Assembly (NCBI GenBank): GCA_030616835.1
Contig: JAUWWP010000204.1
Location: forward strand, 1-5,532
Direction of reading: 5' to 3'
Origin: Deltaproteobacteria bacterium
GTDB taxonomy: Bacteria; Desulfobacterota; G020345765
DNA: 5,532 bases
Of this stretch, positions 1 through 5,233 are shown piece by piece (position 1 is the stretch's first letter; each line of letters begins with the position of its first letter). A program made the translations under genes and the position numbers. The notes beneath the pieces were generated by a model, which worked only from the letters and a program-made list of their open reading frames with translations, made no database searches and had not been told where the DNA came from.

Positions 1-675
1 AATAAAGAAAAGATTACGGTTATAATTCCCACCAAGAATGAGGAAAAGAGTATCGGAGAGATTATTGAGCAGGCTAAGGCATTCGCTGATGAAATACTGG
101 TAGTTGATGGACATTCGACCGACCGAACCAGGGAAATTGCCTCCGAGAAGGGAGCTAAGGTAGTTTTAGATAGGGGTAAAGGAAAGGGGGATGGGGTTAG
201 GGTCGGAATTACTGAAGCTAAAGAAAATATAATTGTATTTATTGATGCCGATGGCTCCCATAATCCTGAGGATATCCCCAGATTGGTAAAGCCTATTCGG
301 AAGGGAGAAGCTGATCTGGTAGTGGGTTCAAGATTAAAAGGAGGAAGTGATGAGCTAATGGGAGACGTTGGAAAATTTATCCGGATGACCGGAAGCAATA
401 TAATTACCCTAACAATTAACTATCGCTGGGGAGTTGACCTGACTGATTCCCAGAATGGCTTTCGGGCCATCCGGCGCGAGGTAGCGGACAAACTTGGACT
501 AAAGGAGAATATCTTCACGATTGAACAGGAGATGATTATGAAGTGTCTTAAGAAGGGTTATCGAATAGTTGAGGTTCCCGCGCATGAATGCTCGAGAGAG
601 TTCAGCCGGTCCCGGATAATCGTCTGGAGGATGTGGCCCCGATATATCTGGTGCCTGATTAAGAATCTATTTTAA
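1..675 (+). CDS. Family-2 glycosyltransferase, polyprenyl/dolichol-phosphate sugar transferase type (5' end missing)
   Basis: The frame is open from the first base and gives 224 visible residues ending in TAA. The true start lies upstream, probably only a few codons away because the first beta-strand (ITVIIPTKNEE, residues 5-15) is already present. GT-A fold landmarks follow in order: VVDGHSTDRT (34-43), the KGKGDG loop (60-65), the metal-binding DAD of IDADGSH (81-87), VVGSR (107-111), TDSQNGFRAI (148-157) and FTIEQEM (172-178). This order fits enzymes that transfer a sugar from a nucleotide donor to a polyprenyl or dolichol phosphate at the inner face of the membrane. The GGSDELMGD...KFIR...TDSQNGFRAI pattern resembles, from memory, archaeal-type dolichol-phosphate mannose synthases. 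No C-terminal membrane segment is visible; the protein ends in a basic and aromatic stretch. The donor sugar and acceptor cannot be read from the sequence. The gene may be cotranscribed with rnc, but the 120-base gap holds a repeat and no clear terminator. Confidence 0.9.
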   Translation, partial: NKEKITVIIPTKNEEKSIGEIIEQAKAFADEILVVDGHSTDRTREIASEKGAKVVLDRGKGKGDGVRVGITEAKENIIVFIDADGSHNPEDIPRLVKPIRKGEADLVVGSRLKGGSDELMGDVGKFIRMTGSNIITLTINYRWGVDLTDSQNGFRAIRREVADKLGLKENIFTIEQEMIMKCLKKGYRIVEVPAHECSREFSRSRIIVWRMWPRYIWCLIKNLF

Positions 676-686
676 GTTCACGGTAA

Positions 687-743
687 CCCCCGTTAACAGC
701 TCATACGGGGCTTTAATCCGCCTGAGGCGGATTCCTAACGGGG
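687..743. repeat. Nested inverted repeat between the glycosyltransferase and rnc
   Basis: The outer arms CCCCGTTA (688-695) and TAACGGGG (736-743) enclose a perfect inner palindrome, AATCCGCC-TGA-GGCGGATT (715-733). A third block, ACGGGG (705-710), can compete for the left outer arm, so two alternative foldings are possible. The inner core TCCGCCTGAGGCGGA occurs again at 4307-4321, which shows it is a dispersed element. No T-run follows, so I do not call it a terminator. The rest of the 676-795 gap is A/T-rich with no gene visible. Confidence 0.75.
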
Positions 744-795
744 CAATATGGAAATTAAAGTAAATTCTATAAAAACTAATTTAACTATTTAGAAA

Positions 796-1527
796 ATGGA
801 TGAAAATAGACTGATAGAAATCAAAAAATTGGAAAAAATAATATCTTACGAGTTCAAAAATCTGGGTTTACTTGATCAGGCCCTCACCCATAAATCTTAC
901 ATCCATGAATACTCCCTTCCTTCATCAGCAAGCAATGAGCGGCTTGAATTCTTAGGAGACGCAGTTCTGGGCCTAATTATCGGTCATAAGTTGGTTAGCA
1001 CCTATCCCGGGCACTCGGAAGGGGGACTTTCTATCCTAAAAGCGGCGGTGGTTAACGAGCAGCAGTTAGCCCGGGTTGCCAGGGAGTTAGAGTTAGGCAG
1101 CTACCTATTGTTAGGAAAAGGGGAGGAGCAAACCGGTGGGCGACAGAAGGATTCCTTGCTGGCTGATGCTTACGAGGCACTGCTCGGCGCTATTTACCTT
1201 GATGGAGGGATAGAAAAGGCTACAACCTCGGTTTTGCTCCAATTCTCCGGAGTATTTCAGGATTTGACAGAAAAGGGAGTGGCCTTCGACTTTAAAACCC
1301 GATTTCAGGAGATTACTCAGGATCTGTTTAAGATAACACCCAACTATTCGGTAGTAAAAGAATGGGGACCGGATCACGAAAAATCCTTTGAGGTTCAGGT
1401 TTCAATAAAAAATAAAATCTATGGTTCCGGTTTGGGGAAAAGCAAGAAGGAAGCAGAGCAGAAGGCAGCAGCCGAAGCAATTGAAATAATTGAAGGCAAA
1501 ATTGACCAATATCCCAAATCCCAATGA
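796..1527 (+). CDS. rnc: Ribonuclease III
   Basis: This is the double-strand-specific endoribonuclease that cuts the 16S-23S rRNA precursor and structured mRNAs in the cytoplasm. It is 243 aa, slightly longer than the roughly 226 aa E. coli enzyme. The N-terminal RNase III domain carries the signature ERLEFLGDAVL (48-58). The catalytic acidic residues are all present: E51 and D55 in the signature, D124 and E127 in LLADAYEALLGAIYLD. They correspond to E. coli E41, D45, D114 and E117. The C-terminal double-stranded RNA-binding domain spans about 165-232, with GPDH at 191-194 and the basic GKSKKEAEQKAA helix near 214-225. ATG 796 is chosen because an in-frame TAG lies at 790-792 and the protein then aligns with the family start. 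There is no convincing Shine-Dalgarno sequence; the leader is A/T-rich. The last residues (IDQYPKSQ) are beyond the domain and may come from a repeat. Confidence 0.97.
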   Translation: MDENRLIEIKKLEKIISYEFKNLGLLDQALTHKSYIHEYSLPSSASNERLEFLGDAVLGLIIGHKLVSTYPGHSEGGLSILKAAVVNEQQLARVARELELGSYLLLGKGEEQTGGRQKDSLLADAYEALLGAIYLDGGIEKATTSVLLQFSGVFQDLTEKGVAFDFKTRFQEITQDLFKITPNYSVVKEWGPDHEKSFEVQVSIKNKIYGSGLGKSKKEAEQKAAAEAIEIIEGKIDQYPKSQ

Positions 1528-1567
1528 CTAAAAACATTACTTGGATCCTTTTTAAAATTTGACTGTT

Positions 1568-1583
1568 CCCTGTAGCTTGCTAC
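1568..1583. repeat. Degenerate copy of the CCCTGYAGC-TT-GCTRC palindrome
   Basis: CCCTGTAGC-TT-GCTAC has a 5-bp stem, GTAGC/GCTAC, around TT. It is a decayed or variant form of the perfect palindrome at 1682-1701, in the same orientation 114 bases upstream. The outer bases (cgcg after GCTAC) no longer pair with CCCT. Confidence 0.55.
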
Positions 1584-1596
1584 CGCGTTTCCTCTT

Positions 1597-1661
1597 CTTC
1601 CCCTCTCCCCTGGGGGAGAGGGGAAGAGCTTGTCCTGAGCCTGTCGAAGGAGTGAGGGGGA
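1597..1661. repeat. C/G-arm hairpin repeat with CTTGTCCTGAGCC tail, rnc-era spacer
   Basis: A perfect 14-bp stem, CTTCCCCTCTCCCC (1597-1610) with GGGGAGAGGGGAAG (1613-1626), has a 2-base nominal loop. A tail containing TTGTCCTGAGCCTGTCGAAG (1630-1649) follows, then a second G-rich arm, GTGAGGGGGAG. I have met this tail as a dispersed intergenic motif in many environmental genomes (memory, not a search). The layout of C-arm, near G-arm and far G-arm recurs at 4224, 5195 and 5447. No T-run follows on the plus strand. The remainder of the 1528-1719 gap is A/T-rich and without a gene. Confidence 0.75.
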
Positions 1662-1681
1662 GTAGAATATTCCTTATGATA

Positions 1682-1701
1682 CCCTGCAGCTTGCTGCAGG
1701 G
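1682..1701. repeat. Perfect 20-base palindromic repeat abutting the era ribosome-binding site
   Basis: CCCTGCAGC (1682-1690), TT, GCTGCAGGG (1693-1701) form a 9-bp perfect stem. Its last two bases, GG, are also the first two bases of the only Shine-Dalgarno-like sequence ahead of era. Folding of the mRNA would therefore partly cover that site. Confidence 0.75.
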
Positions 1702-1705
1702 AGGT
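1700..1705 (+). promoter_or_regulatory. Shine-Dalgarno-like GGAGGT ahead of era, unusually far from the ATG
   Basis: GGAGGT matches the anti-Shine-Dalgarno well, but 14 bases separate it from ATG 1720, against the usual 5-9. No closer candidate exists. The only in-frame codon that could use it better is ATT 1708, which is a very rare start and would sit only 2 bases away. I keep ATG 1720 because the protein then begins as Era proteins usually do. Confidence 0.5.
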
Positions 1706-1719
1706 TCATTCTTTTTAAT

Positions 1720-2616
1720 ATGATTAATAATACCTTCAAATCGGGCTTTATTGCCATCATCGGTCGACCAAATGTGGGTAAATCAACCCTATTGAATAAT
1801 ATCCTGGGGAGAAAAATTGCCATTATTTCTCCCAAGCCCCAGACCACTCGGAATCGGATCCTGGGAGTTAAAAATCTCTCTCAGGCCCAGCTTATTTTCC
1901 TGGATACCCCGGGAATTCATCGGACCCGATCCGGTCTCGGCAAGCGGATGGTTACCACTGCCCTGGCCGCACTCGAGGAGGTTAATCTAATCCTTCATTT
2001 AGTAGAACCAGAAGAAAATAAATGGGAAAAAGAGGAGTTTGTCCTGGAAAAGCTTTCGTCGGTAACGGCTTCGGTTTTTCTCCTGATTAATAAAATTGAT
2101 ACCATTGCCAAAGAGAGCCTTCTCCCCCTGATGAGGCAATCCGGTTCCTTAGGGATCTACCAGGAAATCCTGCCCATCTCCGCCCTCCGTGGAGAAGGTA
2201 TTGACCAGCTACTCGATCTCATTGTCGGGGTTCTTCCCCGGGGCCCCCGATACTTTCCTGAGGATATAGTTACCGATCAGATGGAACGCTTCCTGGCAGC
2301 GGAGATTATTCGTGAAAAGGTCTTTAATCTTACCGAGCAGGAAATTCCTTATTCAACGGCAGTGCTGGTGGAGGAGTTCAAGGAAAGGGAAGGGAAGAAC
2401 CTGATCTCTATCCGGGCGCTCATCAATGTTGAGCGCGACTCTCAGAAAGGCATCATTATTGGCAAGAAGGGAAGGATGATCCGGGAGATCGGGGAAAAGG
2501 CCAGGTTAGAGCTGGAGAGGCTGTTAGGGGCCCGGATCTTCCTGGATCTGTTCGTCAGGGTGCAGAAAAACTGGTCAAGAGACTCCCGGGCCTTACGGGA
2601 GTTTGGATACCAATGA
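1720..2616 (+). CDS. era: GTPase Era
   Basis: Era is an essential ribosome-assembly GTPase. It binds the 3' end of 16S rRNA with its KH domain and acts in late 30S maturation, on the ribosome and near the membrane. The length is 298 aa, close to E. coli Era (301). GTPase motifs are all present: G1 GRPNVGKS (15-22), the G2 threonine in QTTRNRI (41-47), G3 DTPG (62-65), G4 NKID (124-127) and G5 SALRG (154-158). The type II KH domain follows, with its GKKG loop at 248-251 inside GIIIGKKGRMIREIG, and the protein ends in the usual LREFGY. The start gives eight residues (MINNTFKS) before GFIAIIGRPN, which is typical. Era follows RNase III in many bacteria, so the pairing supports both calls. Nothing is missing or broken. 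Confidence 0.98.
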   Translation: MINNTFKSGFIAIIGRPNVGKSTLLNNILGRKIAIISPKPQTTRNRILGVKNLSQAQLIFLDTPGIHRTRSGLGKRMVTTALAALEEVNLILHLVEPEENKWEKEEFVLEKLSSVTASVFLLINKIDTIAKESLLPLMRQSGSLGIYQEILPISALRGEGIDQLLDLIVGVLPRGPRYFPEDIVTDQMERFLAAEIIREKVFNLTEQEIPYSTAVLVEEFKEREGKNLISIRALINVERDSQKGIIIGKKGRMIREIGEKARLELERLLGARIFLDLFVRVQKNWSRDSRALREFGYQ

Positions 2617-2619
2617 AGA

Positions 2620-2775
2620 TTAAATATCAAATGACAAAGCCCAAAGTTCAAATGAAACCCAAAGTTCAAAGCCTCCTTCGCCGTAATGGCTACGAAGGCT
2701 GAATGACAAAATATTTGACGTTGAGATTTTGACATTTGTCATTCATTTGTTATTTGGATTTTGACATTTGGATTT
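2620..2775. repeat. A/T-rich CAAATGACAAA-type repeat cluster filling the era-der spacer
   Basis: Short direct repeats sit on each arm of a loose inverted arrangement. CCCAAAGTTCAAA occurs at 2640-2652 and 2658-2670 (period 18). GATTTTGACATTTG occurs at 2725-2738 and 2757-2770 (period 32). The left side is written in CAAATGACAAA words and the right side in TTTGTCATTCATTTG words, so the two halves can pair imperfectly across the central palindrome. The cluster begins within a few bases of the era stop. I have seen this CAAATGACAAA/TTTGGATTTTGACATTTG wording as a dispersed repeat in metagenomic genomes (memory only). No gene is visible in 2617-2854. Confidence 0.7.
2675..2698. repeat. Palindrome CCTTCG...CGAAGG inside the era-der repeat cluster
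   Basis: CCTTCG (2675-2680) and CGAAGG (2693-2698) surround CCGTAATGGCTA, with GCC/GGC able to pair inside. It sits at the apex of the larger A/T-rich inverted arrangement, as if a second G+C-richer repeat had inserted into the first. Confidence 0.6.
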
Positions 2776-2789
2776 AATTAAATTATTTA
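2761..2789 (+). promoter_or_regulatory. Weak candidate sigma70 promoter ahead of der
   Basis: A perfect -35 hexamer TTGACA (2761-2766) is 17 bases from TATTTA (2784-2789), a poor -10 that matches the consensus at only three positions. The -35 lies inside the repeated GATTTTGACATTTG word, whose other copy (TTGACA 2729-2734) has no -10 partner. Spacing and position (65 bases before der) are reasonable, but A/T-rich repeats produce such matches easily. Confidence 0.25.
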
Positions 2790-2854
2790 CCCACAATAAT
2801 CCCGGGATGAGCCAAAAATAACTGTTTATTACCAAAAAACCGGATACAGGAAGA

Positions 2855-4186
2855 ATGAAGCCAATTGTTGCCATTGTTGGCCGACCCAATGTGGGTAAGT
2901 CAACCCTGTTCAATAAGATTGTCCGGAGACGAAAGGCATTAGTTGATGATCTACCCGGCCTTACCCGGGATCGCATCTACGGAGAGGCCAATTGGGACGG
3001 CCAGGAGTTCATCATGATTGATACCGGTGGCTTTGAGCCAGTTAGTCGGGAAAGACTACTTCAGCAGATGCAGGAGCAGGTGAAGCTGGCGATCGAGGAA
3101 GCAGAGCTGATAATATTTATCCTGGATGCGAAGGAGGGTTTAAATCCCTCTGACCTTGAAATAGCCAAGCTACTTCGCCGGGTTACCAAGCCTGTTCTCT
3201 ATGCGGTAAATAAGATCGATGGGAAGAAACAGGAAGAGAAGCTCTATGATTTCTACCGTCTGGGGGTGGAGAGGCTCTTCCCTATATCGGCGGAGCACCG
3301 AAGAGGCCTGGGAGACCTGCTGGATGAGGTTATTAGCCTCTTCCCTGAAAGAGAAGCTGAGGAGAGAGAGGAACAGGAGATAACCAGAATAGCGGTGATT
3401 GGCCGGCCCAATGTGGGAAAATCCTCTCTCGTCAATCAAATCCTTGGTTTCCAAAGGGTTCTGGTAGCGGAAGAGCCAGGAACCACCCGTGATCCCATTG
3501 ATACTGTCTTTAGAATTGATGATCGGCCATACCTACTCATAGATACTGCCGGGATCCGGCGGAAGGGAAGAGTCAGCCTTCGCCTGGAAAAATACAGCAT
3601 TATTAAGGCACTCAAGAGCATTGATCGCTGTGAGGTGACCGTGCTTATGCTTGATGCCTCCGAAGGGATCGCCAATCAGGATATTAGGGTCGCCGGGTAT
3701 GCCTACCAGAGAGGTAAGGCCTGTATTATCTTTGTTAATAAGTGGGATCTTATTAGAGAGGATAAGGGTATTAGGTCAAAGTGGGCCGGGGAGATTAAAT
3801 ACCGATTCAAATACCTAAGCTTTGCCCCGATCGTCTTTGGCTCTGCCCTGACCGGTGAAGGGGTAGGGGAGGCATTAGACGAGGTGGTCAAGATCGATAA
3901 CGAGTACCGACGCCGTATCCCCACGGCTCTGCTTAATACGGTTCTGGAGAAGGCTTTGAGAAAACACCAGCCCCCGCTTTATCGTAGCAGGCCTTTAAAG
4001 CTTTACTACCTCACTCAGGTCTCCATCCGCCCTCCTACCTTTGTGATCTTTGTAAATTACCCCCGGGGAATACACTTCTCTTACGAGCGCTATCTGGCCA
4101 ATCAGATCCGGGAGGCCTGCGGATTTGAGGGAACGCCAATAAGAATAATCTTCAGACAGAGAGAGAGATCTACAGTCAAACCGTAG
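2855..4186 (+). CDS. der: Ribosome-assembly GTPase Der (EngA)
   Basis: Der is an essential double-GTPase needed for 50S subunit assembly. At 443 aa it has the family's usual length and order. GTPase domain 1 has GRPNVGKS (9-16), PGLTRDR with the G2 threonine (34-40), DTGG (56-59), NKID (119-122) and SAEH (145-148). An acidic linker follows (about 164-175, EREAEEREEQE). Domain 2 has GRPNVGKS (183-190), PGTTRD (208-213), DTAG (230-233), NKWD (295-298) and SAL (330-332). The C-terminal KH-like domain spans about 352-436, with IHFSYERYLANQIREACGF and the near-invariant GTPIRIIFR. ATG 2855 is preceded by a modest Shine-Dalgarno (AGGA 2848-2851) at short spacing. The DTGG and DTAG G3 motifs distinguish Der from Era. 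The TAG stop is also the first three bases of a repeat arm, so the last residues (STVKP) may not be ancestral. Confidence 0.98.
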   Translation: MKPIVAIVGRPNVGKSTLFNKIVRRRKALVDDLPGLTRDRIYGEANWDGQEFIMIDTGGFEPVSRERLLQQMQEQVKLAIEEAELIIFILDAKEGLNPSDLEIAKLLRRVTKPVLYAVNKIDGKKQEEKLYDFYRLGVERLFPISAEHRRGLGDLLDEVISLFPEREAEEREEQEITRIAVIGRPNVGKSSLVNQILGFQRVLVAEEPGTTRDPIDTVFRIDDRPYLLIDTAGIRRKGRVSLRLEKYSIIKALKSIDRCEVTVLMLDASEGIANQDIRVAGYAYQRGKACIIFVNKWDLIREDKGIRSKWAGEIKYRFKYLSFAPIVFGSALTGEGVGEALDEVVKIDNEYRRRIPTALLNTVLEKALRKHQPPLYRSRPLKLYYLTQVSIRPPTFVIFVNYPRGIHFSYERYLANQIREACGFEGTPIRIIFRQRERSTVKP

Positions 4187-4221
4187 GGGCTTGTAGTGGC
4201 GGACCTCGGTGTCCGCCCCTA
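4184..4221. repeat. TAGGGGCGGAC-type inverted repeat overlapping the der stop codon
   Basis: GGCGGAC (4198-4204) and GTCCGCC (4211-4217) form a hairpin with loop CTCGGT. The outer bases TAGGGG (4184-4189) match CCCCTA (4216-4221), so the right arm GTCCGCCCCTA is complementary to the left arm once a ten-base interruption (4190-4199) is removed. The der stop TAG is the first three bases of this element. Confidence 0.65.
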
Positions 4222-4223
4222 GT

Positions 4224-4260
4224 TCCCCCTCCCCTTGTGGGAGGTGTTAGGGGAGGGGGA
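4224..4260. repeat. C/G-arm hairpin repeat downstream of der
   Basis: TCCCCCTCCCC (4224-4234) is perfectly complementary to GGGGAGGGGGA (4250-4260), an 11-bp stem with a 15-base loop. The loop holds a competing near arm, GGGAGG (4239-4244), and TGTTA. It has the same layout as the elements at 1597, 5195 and 5447. No T-run follows, so termination of der by this hairpin is doubtful. Confidence 0.7.
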
Positions 4261-4305
4261 TAGTTGAGTCATTTATTCTATTCACCCCCACCTTTAGCCT
4301 ACTTC

Positions 4306-4322
4306 GTCCGCCTGAGGCGGAC
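4306..4322. repeat. Second copy of the TCCGCC-TGA-GGCGGA palindrome
   Basis: GTCCGCC (4306-4312), TGA, GGCGGAC (4316-4322) is a perfect 7-bp stem. The 15-base core is identical to that at 717-731, although the flanks differ. Confidence 0.75.
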
Positions 4323-4360
4323 TACAAAGGCCGCAGTCCTCCCTCATCCCTTCGACCCTC

Positions 4361-4470
4361 TGTCATTCTGAGCGAAGCGAAGAATCTGGGCTCAGGACAG
4401 TCTCCGCGAAGAATCTTTGTCCTGAATGAAGTAAAGGATCTGGGCCCAGGACAAGCTCCGCGAAGAATAT
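4361..4470. repeat. GTCATTCTGAGCGAAGCGAAGAATCT-class repeat with a 54-base duplication
   Basis: The cluster opens with the dispersed motif CATTCTGAGCGAAGCGAAG (4364-4382). The segments 4380-4416 and 4434-4470 are 37-base direct copies offset by 54 bases, with 5 differences by my count. Both read AAGRATCTGGGCYCAGGACA, then the shared CTCCGCGAAGAAT. Between them TTGTCCTG (4417-4424) is the reverse complement of CAGGACAA (4447-4454). The same TTGTCCTG word occurs in the rnc-era repeat at 1631. From 4471 to 4540 the sequence is A-rich with nothing recognisable. Confidence 0.75.
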
Positions 4471-4540
4471 CAAATTAAATGGAGAATTTGCGGGTTTAAA
4501 GAAATGATGCGAAAAACAGCAGTAGATGATAAAAAGGAAA

Positions 4541-4575
4541 TTAAAAAGCCCGGGCAGCGTGTCTACCCGGGCTTT
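4541..4575 (-). terminator. Intrinsic terminator of the beta-barrel protein gene
   Basis: Read on the minus strand, AAAGCCCGGG (4575-4566), an 11-base loop and CCCGGGCTTT (4554-4545) form a perfect 10-bp stem. It runs into TTTTTAATTT on its 3' side, starting 22 bases after the stop codon. This is a textbook rho-independent layout. On the plus strand only three Ts follow the stem, so it would be a weaker stop for transcripts reading through from der. Confidence 0.88.
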
Positions 4576-4597
4576 GAGGGAAAAATTCAGTTCGTCT

Positions 4598-5143
4598 TTA
4601 GAAGAAAGTAGAAATCCCAGCCATCAATGTAAATGTAGTTTCACTTATCGAATCTCCATTAGACATTGTCATTCTTTGTAATAAAACCTGCGGGACTATT
4701 GCAGTATTCTCGCTAATGAAGTATTTAATACCGCCATTGGCACCGTAAATCCAGATGCTTATGTCTGGCATCTCTTCACCGATAAGAGCTACTTTCCCAA
4801 CACTTCCCCCAACATATGGAACTAACTTTGGATTTTGGACGATAAAGTTATAGGTGTAAAAAACCTGGATAGGAGCAACTCCCATCCATTCATCCTCTAT
4901 AGGCTCTGTATAAGTCATGAGCATAAGATTTATTCCCGCTGCGTGATTTTGGGTAAAGTAGTAACCTAAACCTCCCATAATTATTAGCGTATCTACGCTT
5001 CCTTCTCCTGATGTTGTTTGGAAACTAAACAGCGCTTGCAGTTCCTTGTTTCCCTCCTCAATCTGGGCACTGGCAATTCCGGAGAAAGCGAAAATTACCG
5101 CCGCCAATAACATTAATGCACCTGCCTTTTGTCGAGTAAGCAT
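4598..5143 (-). CDS. Small outer-membrane beta-barrel protein with signal peptide
   Basis: From ATG 5143 the protein has 181 residues. Residues 1-26 are a clear signal peptide: basic MLTRQK, a hydrophobic run ALMLLAAVIFAF, then SGIASA before QIEEG, a normal signal peptidase I cut. The mature part alternates polar and apolar residues with glycine/aromatic strands (GGLGYYFTQNHAAGINLML, VPYVGGSVG, GANGGIKYFISENTAIVPQ). It ends in FTLMAGISTFF, a C-terminal aromatic of the kind recognised by the outer-membrane insertion machinery. Size and pattern fit an eight-stranded OmpX/OmpW-like barrel; the ligand or function is unknown. I chose ATG 5143 because it starts directly at the signal peptide with AGGAGG nine bases upstream. 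An upstream in-frame ATG at 5236 would add 31 residues translated largely from repeat DNA. The gene has its own promoter and terminator, so it is probably monocistronic. Confidence 0.85.
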   Translation of the reverse strand: MLTRQKAGALMLLAAVIFAFSGIASAQIEEGNKELQALFSFQTTSGEGSVDTLIIMGGLGYYFTQNHAAGINLMLMTYTEPIEDEWMGVAPIQVFYTYNFIVQNPKLVPYVGGSVGKVALIGEEMPDISIWIYGANGGIKYFISENTAIVPQVLLQRMTMSNGDSISETTFTLMAGISTFF

Positions 5144-5152
5144 TTTCAACAA

Positions 5153-5158
5153 CCTCCT
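5153..5158 (-). promoter_or_regulatory. Shine-Dalgarno AGGAGG of the beta-barrel gene (start at 5143)
   Basis: The minus strand reads AAAGGAGGTTGTTGAAAATG, with a consensus AGGAGG nine bases before the ATG. This supports the shorter, signal-peptide-first start. Confidence 0.8.
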
Positions 5159-5162
5159 TTCG

Positions 5163-5182
5163 CCCCCGATGGCCATCGGGGG
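5163..5182. repeat. Perfect 20-base palindrome in the leader of the beta-barrel gene
   Basis: CCCCCGATGG (5163-5172) meets CCATCGGGGG (5173-5182) with no spacer. It lies four bases upstream of the AGGAGG at 5153-5158 on the minus strand. As RNA it would need a small loop but could form a very stable G+C hairpin directly beside the ribosome-binding site. Confidence 0.75.
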
Positions 5183-5194
5183 GTTAACGCTACT

Positions 5195-5232
5195 AAATCC
5201 CCCCTTTGAAAAGGGGGGGTTAGGGGGGATTT
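5195..5232. repeat. AAATCCCCCC...GGGGGGATTT repeat (the 'NPPFSKGG' repeat)
   Basis: AAATCCCCCC (5195-5204) is complementary to GGGGGGATTT (5223-5232), a 10-bp stem. A competing G-run lies inside (5213-5219), separated from the outer one by TTA. On the minus strand it is translated as IPPNPPFSKGGF. I know this peptide as a frequent spurious N-terminus in annotated genomes, produced by this repeat type. Confidence 0.8.
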
Positions 5233-5233
5233 T

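Noticed and set aside
1111..1537. Minus-strand reading frames across rnc
   Set aside because: They overlap an intact, conserved RNase III with all catalytic residues and show no domain pattern of their own.
2729..2757. Promoter from the first TTGACA in the era-der repeat
   Set aside because: No -10-like hexamer is found at 16-18 bases.
4224..4260. Terminator of der
   Set aside because: The stem is strong, but it is followed by TAGTTGAG rather than a T-run, and the same hairpin layout occurs at places where no gene ends, such as the leader of the barrel gene.
4361..4470. CRISPR array
   Set aside because: There are only two diverged copies with a 54-base period, containing inverted words rather than identical repeats with unique spacers.
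4504..4611. A 35-codon plus-strand reading frame (ATG ATG CGA ... AAG TAG) in the convergent gap
   Set aside because: It runs through the intrinsic terminator hairpin and into the 3' end of the beta-barrel gene, has no ribosome-binding site, and has no recognisable pattern.
5178..5228. G-quadruplex in the G-runs of the barrel gene leader
   Set aside because: The runs of 6-7 G are separated unevenly and are matched by C-runs that would form hairpins. Four clean runs with short loops are not present.
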